The position numbers and the translations under genes are program-made. DNA of 16,309 nucleotides from DASQGA01 sp035535315. Its GTDB lineage: Bacteria; Actinomycetota; Thermoleophilia; Gaiellales; Gaiellaceae. The DNA is taken from assembly GCA_035535315.1 (NCBI GenBank), contig DATLQD010000185.1, forward strand, positions 1-16,309, written 5' to 3'. Below, piece after piece: positions 1-7,376 of the stretch (positions are counted from its first letter, which is position 1; each line of letters opens with the position of its first letter). Below the pieces are notes generated by a model. That model had not been told where the DNA came from, searched no databases, and was given only the letters and a program-made list of their open reading frames with translations.

Positions 1-1
1 C

Positions 2-277
2 GCTTGGCACGGCGCCTCGTCGATCAGCCTTCTCCAGCACACCTGTCAGGTCGTCCGCAGAGCAGGCTTCGACCTTGTGAATGCGGACTGCGTGCTCGTG
101 GGTGAGCGGCCCAGGATCGCGCCGGTCCGTGCCGAGATGCGTGCGCGGCTCGCCGGCGCCATGGGCACCGAGCCGGATCGGGTCACGGTTCGCGCGACGA
201 CCACCGACGGGCTCGGGTTTACGGGGCGAGGCGAGGGCCTCGCAGCTCACGCGGTCGCGCTTCTTCGTCGTGCGTAG
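2..277 (+). CDS. ispF: IspF, 3' part (2-C-methyl-D-erythritol 2,4-cyclodiphosphate synthase)
   Basis: This is the C-terminal part of a gene cut by the left edge of the window; the reading frame is open from base 2. IspF converts CDP-ME 2-phosphate to the cyclic diphosphate MEcPP in the MEP isoprenoid pathway in the cytosol, as a homotrimer. The visible 91 residues carry the family's conserved tail: ADCVLVGERPRIAP, then RVTVRATTTDGLGFTGRGEG and AAHAVALL. The ATTTxxLGFTGRGEG block is diagnostic. A GTG at base 77 is an internal valine codon, since homology runs upstream of it. Whether the gene is a stand-alone ispF or the end of an ispDF fusion cannot be seen. It sits first in an ispF-gltX-cysS-type cluster. 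Confidence 0.95.
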   Translation, partial: AWHGASSISLLQHTCQVVRRAGFDLVNADCVLVGERPRIAPVRAEMRARLAGAMGTEPDRVTVRATTTDGLGFTGRGEGLAAHAVALLRRA

Positions 278-290
278 CGGTCGGATCGCC

Positions 291-809
291 ATGCGGACCT
301 GGCTTCGTCGCTGGCCCCGGCTCCTGGCGCTCGTGCTCCTCGCCGGGGCGGTCGGATGCTTCTTCCTCCCCTTCCTCGCCGTCGACTTCGTGCCGCGTCG
401 CGCTCGCGCGACCGGAATCCAGCTCGTCACCGACTCGGCCTCCTATCGCGGGGAGTATCTGCACTCCTCGTATGAGGGTGAGGTCGAGACCGTGGTCCGG
501 AACGGGCGCTTCTGGGCGATCCCGTCCCTCGCGTTCGCGGTGCTCGCGCTCGTACTCGCGCTGCTCCCTTCGCGGGTGAGCTGGGTCGCAGCCGTGGTGG
601 TGTCGGTGCTCGGCGTCCTGACGCTCCTCGCCCTTTTCCAGGGGACGAGCACGCCCTTCCACCCTCCTTTTCCCGATCGCCGCTACGGCCTCTGGCTGGC
701 GATCCTCCTCCTACTGGGGGGCGGAACGGCGCTCGGCTTCTGGTTGAGTGAGCCCGCGAGCTATCGGGTCTCAGACAGCCGGTTACCGGATTGGCTCCGC
801 GACCCCTGA
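291..809 (+). CDS. Small multi-pass membrane protein, unknown function
   Basis: I do not recognise a family. From the ATG the product has 172 residues. It shows a hydrophobic segment near residues 8-32 after an Arg-rich start (MRTWLRRWPR), an extracytoplasmic-looking stretch of about 45 residues rich in Ser, Tyr and Glu, two closely spaced membrane segments near 75-119, and a fourth near 132-150. A short polar tail ends in RLPDWLRDP. An in-frame GTG at 270, overlapping the ispF stop, is an alternative start that adds seven residues. No Shine-Dalgarno sequence is evident at either. The gene starts 13 bases after ispF, so it is probably co-transcribed with it. Its last 27 bases overlap the end of the convergent mutY gene. 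Confidence 0.7.
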   Translation: MRTWLRRWPRLLALVLLAGAVGCFFLPFLAVDFVPRRARATGIQLVTDSASYRGEYLHSSYEGEVETVVRNGRFWAIPSLAFAVLALVLALLPSRVSWVAAVVVSVLGVLTLLALFQGTSTPFHPPFPDRRYGLWLAILLLLGGGTALGFWLSEPASYRVSDSRLPDWLRDP

Positions 810-1568
810 CGAGCCCGGGAGCGCCACGAGCTCGCCGCTCCGTCGTACGAGGCCGTCTCGCTCCAGCGCCGCCACCGCTTCCGCGTCCAACTCGGAGCTG
901 GGGCGGGGCTTCTCAGCCACGAGCCGCAGGATGCTCGCGCGACGCTGGCGGAACGACCCCTCGAACCGGCTTTGCGCTCGCCGTGGCTCGTAGCGGCGCC
1001 CGCGCGCGGGGCATCCGAAAGCCAGCGGACAGATCTGGCAGCGCGGTATCCGCGCCAGGCAGATCGTGGCGCCGAGATCCATGAGGGCCTGGCCGGAGCG
1101 GTGCGAGAACGTCTCGCCCGTCCGCTCCTGGACGCGGGCGACGTTCGTGTCGACGGGCAGCACCGGCCGGCCGAGGGCGAAGCTCGAGACAGCAGCCGCG
1201 GTGTAGGGCCCGACTCCGGGAAGCTCGGTCAGGTCGTCCGGCCAGCCGTCGGCGGCGATCCGTCCGGAGGCCCGGTGCAAGCTGACCGCGCGGCGGTTGT
1301 ACCCGAGGCCCTGCCAAGCCTGGATGACGTCGGCGAGCGGAGCAGCGGCCAGAGCGTGGGCGGTCGGCCAGCGGGCGAGCCATTCGCGGTAACGCGGGAC
1401 GACGCGATCAACCTGCGTCTGTTGCAGCATCACCTCCGAGACCAGGATGGCGTATGGATCGCGAGTCCGTCGCCACGGCAGGTCGCGGCCGTGCTCGTGG
1501 AACCAGGAAAGGAGAGCCGCCTCCACGACACGACTGTAGAGGGTGAGGCCGCTGTAGATTGAGCTCAT
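783..1568 (-). CDS. mutY: A/G-specific adenine DNA glycosylase MutY
   Basis: MutY removes adenine mispaired with 8-oxoguanine in base-excision repair. The 261-residue product has the HhH-GPD fold: the motif SEVMLQQTQV carries the catalytic Glu45, the helix-hairpin-helix ELPGVGPYTA lies at 115-124, and the catalytic Asp140 is in LPVDTNVARV. An iron-sulfur ligand set C-x6-C-x2-C-x5-C lies at Cys170, 177, 180 and 186. After about residue 200 there is only a short basic tail resembling a small winged helix. The C-terminal NUDIX-like domain that reads 8-oxoG in the E. coli enzyme (about 350 residues) is absent. The ATG start overlaps the divergent gltX ATG within the tetramer CATG. A GTG at 1526 (VEAALLSW...) is an alternative start closer to where family homology begins. 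Confidence 0.95.
   Translation of the reverse strand: MSSIYSGLTLYSRVVEAALLSWFHEHGRDLPWRRTRDPYAILVSEVMLQQTQVDRVVPRYREWLARWPTAHALAAAPLADVIQAWQGLGYNRRAVSLHRASGRIAADGWPDDLTELPGVGPYTAAAVSSFALGRPVLPVDTNVARVQERTGETFSHRSGQALMDLGATICLARIPRCQICPLAFGCPARGRRYEPRRAQSRFEGSFRQRRASILRLVAEKPRPSSELDAEAVAALERDGLVRRSGELVALPGSSGVAEPIR
1555..1560 (+). promoter_or_regulatory. Probable -10 box of a leaderless gltX promoter
   Basis: TAGATT fits the actinobacterial TANNNT -10 consensus. It ends exactly six bases (GAGCTC) before the gltX ATG, so transcription would begin at the start codon. No Shine-Dalgarno sequence precedes the ATG, which agrees with leaderless translation. No convincing -35 is visible. Confidence 0.55.
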
Positions 1569-2625
1569 GGTGAGGGTTCGCTTCGCTCCGAGCCCGACCG
1601 GTTCCCTTCACCTCGGGGGCGCACTCACAGCCGTCGCGAACCGAGACTTCGCGGATGAGCGGCACGGTGCGCTCGTCCTGCGGATCGACGACACGGACGC
1701 CTCCCGGACCGAGCAGGGGTCGGAAGCAGGGATCCTGCGGGACCTGGGCTGGCTCGGTGTCCGCTTCGAAGAGGGCCCCGTTCGCCAGAGCGAGCGGAGT
1801 GACGTCTACCGTGCGGCCGCCGCCCGACTGGTCGAGATCGGGGCCGCGTACGACGACGGGGGAGCGGTCCGCTTCCGGGGCGAGCACGACCCGACGCTCC
1901 TGCGCGCGGACGGCAGCGCTACCTACCACCTGGCCTCCGTCGTCGACGACATCGACCTCGGGATCACACACGTCATCCGCGGCAAGGATCACCTCCCGAA
2001 CGAGCCACTACACCGCGCCCTCGCGGCGGCCCTGGGCGCCGAGGCGCCGGACTACCTCCACCATGGCCTCATCCTCTCCCCGGACGGCGGCAAGCTCTCG
2101 AAGCGGTCCGAAGGGGCAACCGTCGCCGACCTTCGCGAAGAAGGCATCCCTGCGGGGGCGGTTCGCGGCTACCTGCGCGAGCTCGGGCTGCCGCGGTCCG
2201 ACGTTCGGCTGGATCTCGGGCGGTTGCGCCGGCTTGCGGTCGAGGCGATTGCGGCGATGCCGGACGTGGAGCTGGCCGCGGCTGCCGAAGCACCGTTGTC
2301 CCTCGTGCCTGCGCTCCGGGGCTCACGGACGCTGGCCGAGGCCCGTCAGACCGCGAGGTCCCTCGAGCGGGCCCCGGAGTCGTCGGCTGCGACCGAGGAC
2401 GAGCGCCCCACGCTCGAGCGCTTTCTGGAGCTCCGCGGCGGCGCGCCGGAGGAGCTCGACCCGGCCCAGGCGAAGGCGATCCTCCGGGAGCTGAAAGCCG
2501 TCGGCGGCGACCTGAGAACGCTCCGCAGGGTTCTGACGGGCGCGGAGCGCGGGCCCGAGCTGTGGGCCGTCCTCGCAGCGCTCTCGCGCGACGAGGCTCT
2601 CAGCCGCGTGACGGCCGCCCTCTAG
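1567..2625 (+). CDS. gltX: Glutamyl-tRNA synthetase, unusually short
   Basis: Class I aminoacyl-tRNA synthetase charging tRNA-Glu with glutamate. The N-terminus VRFAPSPTGSLHLGGA carries the HIGH-type motif (HLGG, residues 15-18). YHLASVVDD and GITHVIRGKDHLPNEP near 120-146 are typical of GluRS, and the KMSKS-type motif is KLSKR at 176-180. The last 40 residues (LRRVLTGAERGPELWAVLAALSRDEALSRV) match the usual end of the anticodon-binding region, so the gene is not simply truncated. Yet it has 352 residues against roughly 470-490 for the family. Most of the loss lies between residues 95 and 101, where the acceptor-binding/zinc region normally gives some 60 more residues, and in the C-terminal half. 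A GluQ (YadB) enzyme is the alternative, but GluQ lacks this C-terminal part. It converges on the next gene with a seven-base gap. Confidence 0.88.
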   Translation: MVRVRFAPSPTGSLHLGGALTAVANRDFADERHGALVLRIDDTDASRTEQGSEAGILRDLGWLGVRFEEGPVRQSERSDVYRAAAARLVEIGAAYDDGGAVRFRGEHDPTLLRADGSATYHLASVVDDIDLGITHVIRGKDHLPNEPLHRALAAALGAEAPDYLHHGLILSPDGGKLSKRSEGATVADLREEGIPAGAVRGYLRELGLPRSDVRLDLGRLRRLAVEAIAAMPDVELAAAAEAPLSLVPALRGSRTLAEARQTARSLERAPESSAATEDERPTLERFLELRGGAPEELDPAQAKAILRELKAVGGDLRTLRRVLTGAERGPELWAVLAALSRDEALSRVTAAL

Positions 2626-2632
2626 GTAGGAG

Positions 2633-4771
2633 CTAAGCCGAAGCGAGCTGTGCGAGTGTGATGCCGATCCCGGTCCTGCTCACGGCAAAGACACGCACGG
2701 GGTTCCGGCCGACGTGGAGTAACTCTTCCGGCACGAGGATCGAGAACCGGACCGCGCCGGCAGAGTCGATCGTCGTCGAGGTGCCCGCAATGCGCCCATT
2801 CACAGCGATCGCCACCGGTCGGCCCGCGCCCAGACCGCTGACCCGGCCCGTCACCTGGGAGGGATAGAACCGGGATCCCCTGGGGAGCGAACGGAGCAGG
2901 GCGAGCGGCTTGGCGTCGATCACGGCGCTCGCCGATCCGGCTCCGACCACCCGCACGCGGGACACGGGGCGGCCGAGGATGCTCGGTGCCGGCCCGACTC
3001 CGTAGAGCACCGGCATCGTCGTGCCGGTCCCGAAGAGCCTGATCTGGCGCAGGAGCGCCTTGTCCCGGGCGTCGAGAACGGATGCGAGCGGTCTCACGAA
3101 CCCCGAGACGTCGACGCGGGTGGCGTGCTCGTCCCCGAAGCCCGAGCGGCCGTCCGCTTCCCACGGGATCGAGATCCCGAGCACGTCCGCGATCGTCGGA
3201 AGGATGTCGATGGTCTCGACGTGGTCGTCGACAATCACCGCCTGGCGCTGGTCCGGCCGCTTCATGAAGAAGGGGACGTACGCAACGTCCTGGATGTTCG
3301 TCCTGGTAGGGCCCCGACGGCGATCTCCCGGCCGGAAGCTCACCCCGTGGTCCGCGGTCACGACGATCATCGCCTTGTCGTAGAGACCGATCGCCTTCAG
3401 CCGGGACAGGAGCCGGCCGAGCAGGCGGTCGGTGTACTCGAGCTGGTAGAGGTAGCGCTCGTAGGCCTGGACGACCAGGTGGGTCTGCGGTCCCCAGCTG
3501 TCGCCGTCCTTTCCGAGGGCGACCAGGCTCCCGAGCACGTACTGGCGTCCGGACGGGAGGTACTGGTACGGGCCGTGCGGGAGCAGGAGGTGGGCGAAGT
3601 TGAGCGTCGGCGCCGACGTGGCACGGATGGACGAGAAGAACGAGCGCGCCGCGCCGCCGCGGTCGTCCCAGACCTCGGGATGCCCTGTCGGGGCCCGGCT
3701 GTCGTCGCCGCTGAGGCTGATGCTCGTCTGCGTGCCGCCCTCGTTGCCGAAGTTCTCCCAGGCCGTCGAGACCGACGGGAGCCTCTCTTCGAGGCGGGGC
3801 GGCGCGATCAGGTGGAGGTAGACATACGACGCGTCGGAGTAGAGCGAGGCCTCTTTGGGCTTCGCTCCGCTGCTCGTCAAGCGCGGGCGGTCGTCCCCGC
3901 AGAGTTGCTTTGGGCAGAGGGAGGTCTGCGACTCGACCACGTTCATTCGATAGCTGCCGCCGAGGAGCGTGAAGATGTTGTCGGGGTGGTCGGCGAAGAT
4001 CGGCAGCTTGTTCGGCTGGGGCCGGATCCCAGTCATGATCGCCGGCACGGCCTTGGTCGTCGAGTGACTGACGGTCGTCGCGTTCCGGAACCAGGTGGCG
4101 TTCCGGGCGAGCCGCGCGAAGTTCGGGAACCGGTCGGCATCGATCTTCTTACTCCGGTTCATCAGTGAAAACTCGGGGAACTCGTCGAAGACGATCATGA
4201 CGACCGGAGTTCGCGCGGAGACGTCGGTGACGGCTGCGTTGACGTCCTCCGGCATGACGAGCTTCTCGATCGGCGACGTCAGCAGGAAGAGCGCCAGGAA
4301 GACGATCGGAGACGGCGAGAGAATCGTCAGGAAGCTCCTAGCCGGCGGAACGCGGAGGTAGAGCAGCGCGACCGCGATGCCCACGGCCGCAGCTAGCGCG
4401 ATCACGAGGGCGCTTGAATGGTCTCCGGCGCGCTTGACGAGTTGGATCGCGATCAGGCCCGTGAGACCGGCCACGAAGACGAGGTGGAGCACGCGGCGAA
4501 GGAGGGGCGAGGCGAGCCCCGCCAACGCCTCTACGGCGAGCATCGCGAGAGGTGGGAGAAATGTGACTGCTAGCGCGAAGACGACGATCTCCTTCGGTGA
4601 AGACCGCCGGACCGCGAAGAACTCGGCGTTCTTCGAGAAGAGGTCGAAGAGCGGCTGCGCGAGGGCGAACGCGGAGAGCACCGCCAGGTGAGCCCCTCCC
4701 AAGAGCAGACTCGGGAAGCTCAAGCGCTCGCGCCGTGCCCGCGTGCGCGTCTGTGCGGCGACCTCTGCCAT
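2633..4771 (-). CDS. Membrane-anchored alkaline-phosphatase/sulfatase-superfamily enzyme
   Basis: The 712-residue product has about five membrane segments within residues 20-168, then an extracytoplasmic hydrolase or transferase domain. VVMIVFDEFPEFSLM supplies the first metal ligand (Asp196), SHSTTKAVPAIMTG lies where sulfatases have C/S-x-P-S-R, and VVTADHGVSF supplies Asp474 and His475. The residue aligned to the sulfatase formylglycine is Thr238. A threonine nucleophile is typical of phospho-group transferases such as LtaS and phosphoethanolamine transferases, so action on cell-envelope phosphates is more likely than sulfate ester hydrolysis. The C-terminal 150 residues look beta-rich and may be an accessory domain. 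Substrate unknown. The ATG is preceded by TGAATT-GAGCTT, a possible leaderless promoter. The gene interrupts an otherwise collinear gltX-cysS cluster. Confidence 0.85.
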   Translation of the reverse strand: MAEVAAQTRTRARRERLSFPSLLLGGAHLAVLSAFALAQPLFDLFSKNAEFFAVRRSSPKEIVVFALAVTFLPPLAMLAVEALAGLASPLLRRVLHLVFVAGLTGLIAIQLVKRAGDHSSALVIALAAAVGIAVALLYLRVPPARSFLTILSPSPIVFLALFLLTSPIEKLVMPEDVNAAVTDVSARTPVVMIVFDEFPEFSLMNRSKKIDADRFPNFARLARNATWFRNATTVSHSTTKAVPAIMTGIRPQPNKLPIFADHPDNIFTLLGGSYRMNVVESQTSLCPKQLCGDDRPRLTSSGAKPKEASLYSDASYVYLHLIAPPRLEERLPSVSTAWENFGNEGGTQTSISLSGDDSRAPTGHPEVWDDRGGAARSFFSSIRATSAPTLNFAHLLLPHGPYQYLPSGRQYVLGSLVALGKDGDSWGPQTHLVVQAYERYLYQLEYTDRLLGRLLSRLKAIGLYDKAMIVVTADHGVSFRPGDRRRGPTRTNIQDVAYVPFFMKRPDQRQAVIVDDHVETIDILPTIADVLGISIPWEADGRSGFGDEHATRVDVSGFVRPLASVLDARDKALLRQIRLFGTGTTMPVLYGVGPAPSILGRPVSRVRVVGAGSASAVIDAKPLALLRSLPRGSRFYPSQVTGRVSGLGAGRPVAIAVNGRIAGTSTTIDSAGAVRFSILVPEELLHVGRNPVRVFAVSRTGIGITLAQLASA

Positions 4772-4834
4772 AAGCTCAATTCATCATGACACCGGCCGGC
4801 CGAACCGGTGACGGTGGCGCCGGCCCGCCGAGAC

Positions 4835-6130
4835 ATGACGATGAGACTGCAGAACACGCTTTCGCGAACGCTTGAGGAGCTGCCGCCGCCACCCGGCCCG
4901 GTCGGGATATATGTCTGTGGGCCGACGGTCTACCAGCGCATTCACATCGGCAACGCGAGGCCCTACCTCGTCTCCCTCTGGCTCAAGCGCTGGCTCGAGG
5001 AGACGGGCTACCGGGTGAAGCTCGTCGAGAACATCACTGACGTGAACGACAAGATCTACGACGCCGCTACGAAGCAGAGCCGGCCGAGCGCCGAGCTCGC
5101 GGCCGAGGCTGCGCGGTGGTACGTGGAGGACACGGATCGGTTGGGATTGGGCCGCCCGGACGTCGAGCCGCTCGCCACCGAGACGATGCCCGAGATCGTC
5201 TCTCTGATCACGGAGCTCGTCGAGCGCGAGCTCGCGTACGAGTCCGGCGGCGACGTGTACTTCCGCGTGGCGAAGTGGCCGAGCTACGGCGAGCTCTCAG
5301 GCGCGAAGCTCGACGACATGGTCGCCCAAGAGCCCAGCGACCTGAAGGAGGACCAGCGCGACTTCGTCCTCTGGAAGGCGACGAAGCCGAACGAGGACAC
5401 TTCATGGGAGTCGCCCTGGGGCCGGGGGCGACCCGGTTGGCACATCGAGTGCTCCGCCATGGCCGAGAAGCATCTCGGCGCCGCCTTCGACATCCACGGC
5501 GGCGGGCTCGACCTGCGTTTTCCGCACCACGAGAACGAGCTTGCGCAGTCGCGCGGAGCCGGCCGCGAGTTCGCGCGGATCTGGGCGCACAACGGTCTGC
5601 TGCAGATGGATGCGGAGAAGATGTCGAAGTCAGTCGGCAACATCGTGTCGCTCAAGGACGTGCTCGACCGCTGGAGCCGGGAGGCCGTCCTGCTTCTCTT
5701 TCTCGGGGCCCACTACCGCAGCCCTCTCGACTTCTCGGACGAGGCGATGGCCGCGGCACAGGCGCAGGCGGAGACGTTCAAGAACCACTTCGTCGGGCTC
5801 GAGGACGGGGGCGGGTCGGATAGCGAGTGGTCCCGGCTGGCCGAGATCCTCGATGAGGACTTCAACACGCCGGATGCCCTGGCGCTCCTGCACGACTGGC
5901 GGGCGCGGGGGGAGTCGGAGCTCCTGCGCAGGGCACTCGATCTCTTCGGGCTGGAGTCCCTGACCGCTGCACGTGTTGCTCCCGCGGAGCTCCGCGCGCT
6001 GGCCGAACGCCGCCAGGAAGCACGTGCACGGGGGGACTTCGACGAAGCCGACCGCCTGCGAACGGAGATCGAAGCTCGAGGCTGGGAGGTCCGCGACGCA
6101 GCCGAGGGCTTCGTCCTGGTCGAACGGTGA
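4835..6130 (+). CDS. cysS: Cysteinyl-tRNA synthetase
   Basis: Charges tRNA-Cys with cysteine; a zinc-dependent class I synthetase. From the chosen ATG (431 residues) it reads MTMRLQNTLSRTLEEL, then YVCGPTVY with zinc ligand Cys28, and the HIGH motif HIGNARPYL at 37-45. Further zinc ligands lie in WHIECSAM and in FPHHENE. The KMSKS motif is perfect (EKMSKSVGN), and a C-terminal helical domain includes DEDFNTPDAL and a final RDAAEGFVL segment. Homology supports starting at ATG 4835 or ATG 4841. A GTG at 4808 would add nine unrelated residues. No clear ribosome site is seen. The stop codon overlaps the GTG of the next gene (GTGA), so translation is probably coupled. It is the first gene of a three-gene overlapping operon. 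Confidence 0.96.
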   Translation: MTMRLQNTLSRTLEELPPPPGPVGIYVCGPTVYQRIHIGNARPYLVSLWLKRWLEETGYRVKLVENITDVNDKIYDAATKQSRPSAELAAEAARWYVEDTDRLGLGRPDVEPLATETMPEIVSLITELVERELAYESGGDVYFRVAKWPSYGELSGAKLDDMVAQEPSDLKEDQRDFVLWKATKPNEDTSWESPWGRGRPGWHIECSAMAEKHLGAAFDIHGGGLDLRFPHHENELAQSRGAGREFARIWAHNGLLQMDAEKMSKSVGNIVSLKDVLDRWSREAVLLLFLGAHYRSPLDFSDEAMAAAQAQAETFKNHFVGLEDGGGSDSEWSRLAEILDEDFNTPDALALLHDWRARGESELLRRALDLFGLESLTAARVAPAELRALAERRQEARARGDFDEADRLRTEIEARGWEVRDAAEGFVLVER

Positions 6131-6843
6131 GTACCCGTGAGCTCGTCTACGGGCGTCGTCCGGTTCGGGAGGTCCTGCGCGCCGGGAAGCGCCAGCTGCT
6201 CGAGATCCTCGCGACCGAACGGGCACTCAAGGCCGAACAATGGCTCCGCGACGAGTCCGGCCTCCGTGTCCAGGTCCGGCCCGAGTCCGCGCTCACGGCC
6301 GCGGCGGGCACGCGCGAGCATCAAGGAGTCGTAGCGTGGGTCGAGCCCTATCGCTACGCCGACGCCTATGAGCTCGCAGCCGGTGACCGCCCGCTCGTCG
6401 TCTGCCTCGACCAGGTCACAGATCCTCACAACCTCGGCGCGGTCTGCAGGAGCGCCGAAGGCGCGGGGGCGAACGGCGTCGTCGTTCCGGAGCGCAGCTC
6501 GGCGCGTGTGACAGCGGCCGTGTGCAGCGCGTCTGCAGGCGCGGTCGAGCACCTGCCGGTAGGAGTCGTCGTCAACCTCTCGCGCTACATCGACGAGGTG
6601 AAGCGGGACGACGTCTGGGCCTGGGCGGCCGCGGGAGATGCCGAAACGCCCGTGTGGTCGGCCGACCTCGCGGCAGGCTCCGTCCTCGTCTTCGGTTCCG
6701 AGGGAAAGGGCGTCCGGCCTGGTGTTCGCCGGGCCTGCGACGACGCGTTCGCCATTCCGCTCGCGGGCCGCGTGGAGTCGCTGAACGTGAGCGTCGCGGC
6801 CGGCATCGCACTTTTCGAGGCCGCCCGGCAACGCCATGCCTGA
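6127..6843 (+). CDS. rlmB: TrmH/SpoU-family rRNA 2'-O-methyltransferase (RlmB type)
   Basis: SPOUT methyltransferase that probably modifies a ribose 2'-OH of 23S rRNA using S-adenosylmethionine. An N-terminal substrate-binding domain (ELVYGRRPVREVL at the start, HQGVVAWV near 65-72) is followed by the three SPOUT motifs: DPHNLGAVCRSAEGAGANGVV (about 99-119), VFGSEGKGVRPGVRRACD (188-205) and IPLAGRVESLNVSVAAGIALFEA (210-232). The catalytic Asn is Asn102 and the knot Glu/Ser/Asn block is intact. The length of 238 residues is typical. GTG start overlaps the cysS stop. In Bacillus the orthologue yacO/rlmB also follows cysS. The exact target (G2251 in E. coli numbering, or another TrmH-family site) is inferred from family and position. 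Confidence 0.92.
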   Translation: MSTRELVYGRRPVREVLRAGKRQLLEILATERALKAEQWLRDESGLRVQVRPESALTAAAGTREHQGVVAWVEPYRYADAYELAAGDRPLVVCLDQVTDPHNLGAVCRSAEGAGANGVVVPERSSARVTAAVCSASAGAVEHLPVGVVVNLSRYIDEVKRDDVWAWAAAGDAETPVWSADLAAGSVLVFGSEGKGVRPGVRRACDDAFAIPLAGRVESLNVSVAAGIALFEAARQRHA

Positions 6844-7276
6844 CCCGACGCTCTACCTGTTCGACGGCTACAACCTGCTGCACGCCGGGGAGTATGCGGA
6901 GCGGCAAGAGCTCGTCGATCGTCTCGCTTCCTTCGTCGCGCTGCGGGGCGCGCGCGGCGTCGTCGTCTTCGACGGCGTGGGCGAGGATCACTCGTACGGA
7001 AGCCTCGCCGTCCGGTTTGCGCAGCCTGCAGACCAGCTGCTCGAGCGCCTTGCTGCTGAGCACCGGCGGACGGAGCGCGTCCTCCTCGTGTCGAGCGACC
7101 GGGCGATCAGGGAAACCGCAGGGCAGGAGGTCAGGAAGGTGGGATCTGCGGACTTCATGAGCGAGCTCGGGGGCGAGCCGTCAGGCCAGGCGTCAAGGTC
7201 CGGGTCGAAGCTAGGGGACTCGGTGGGAGGAGAGACGAGGCGCCGCCTGGAAGAGTGGCGTCGGCGCCGGACTTGA
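6836..7276 (+). CDS. yacP: YacP/Rae1-type NYN-domain ribonuclease
   Basis: NYN (PIN-like) nuclease of the YacP family. In B. subtilis this protein, Rae1, cuts mRNA in the ribosomal A site. Motifs: LFDGYNLLH with acidic Asp10 and Asn13, VVVFDGVG with Asp46, PADQLLERL with Asp66, and LLVSSDRAIRETA with Asp88, which together build the metal-binding pocket. After residue 110 the family signal fades into a Gly/Ser-rich linker and a basic tail ending RRRLEEWRRRR, which may bind RNA. The product has 146 residues, slightly shorter than the Bacillus protein. The ATG overlaps the end of rlmB by eight bases, indicating coupled translation. Role inferred from family and synteny. Confidence 0.88.
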   Translation: MPDPTLYLFDGYNLLHAGEYAERQELVDRLASFVALRGARGVVVFDGVGEDHSYGSLAVRFAQPADQLLERLAAEHRRTERVLLVSSDRAIRETAGQEVRKVGSADFMSELGGEPSGQASRSGSKLGDSVGGETRRRLEEWRRRRT

Positions 7277-7301
7277 ATTATCCACAGGCTGCTGCTAGCC
7301 T
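7273..7301 (+). promoter_or_regulatory. Possible sigH promoter
   Basis: TTGAAT (7273-7278) and TAGCCT (7296-7301) are separated by 17 bases, giving a plausible vegetative promoter with a transcription start near 7308 and a leader of about 70 bases. It overlaps the stop codon of the preceding gene. Predicted by eye only. Confidence 0.4.
7278..7286 (+). promoter_or_regulatory. Perfect DnaA box (TTATCCACA)
   Basis: The nine-base sequence is identical to the consensus high-affinity DnaA box. It lies in the intergenic leader of sigH, just behind the putative -35. An AT-rich nonamer is unlikely by chance in such GC-rich DNA, but only one copy is present, so this is not an origin. Confidence 0.45.
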
Positions 7302-7305
7302 CAAG

Positions 7306-7331
7306 CAACCTCAACCTGAGGGTTAGAGTTG
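7306..7331 (+). promoter_or_regulatory. Imperfect hairpin in the sigH leader
   Basis: The arm CTCAACC (7310-7316) pairs with GGTT-a-GAG (7321-7328) around the loop TGAG. The stem is extended by CAA/TTG with one further bulge. The hairpin would lie near the 5' end of the sigH mRNA. No U-tract follows, so it is not a terminator. It could be an operator or a stabilising leader structure; the function is unknown. Confidence 0.35.
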
Positions 7332-7376
7332 CGAAGGTGAAGCCGCTCTTCCCTCCACCCTGCCCCAGGAGGAGAC

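Noticed and set aside
972..1562. Long forward-strand open frame of 196 codons opposite mutY
   Set aside because: It lies wholly antisense to mutY, whose motifs are intact, and its translation shows no recognisable domain. Long antisense frames are expected in GC-rich DNA.
3125..4168. Forward-strand open frame of 347 codons opposite the sulfatase-like gene
   Set aside because: The translation is Arg/Glu/Val-rich and low in hydrophobic patterning, typical of an antisense shadow; the reverse-strand gene has clear metal-binding motifs.
5713..6837. Reverse-strand open frame of 374 codons opposite cysS and rlmB
   Set aside because: It spans two well-supported forward genes and has no motif of its own.
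7278..7286. Replication origin suggested by the DnaA box
   Set aside because: Only one box is found, with no cluster, AT-rich unwinding element or dnaA/dnaN neighbours; a regulatory site is more likely.
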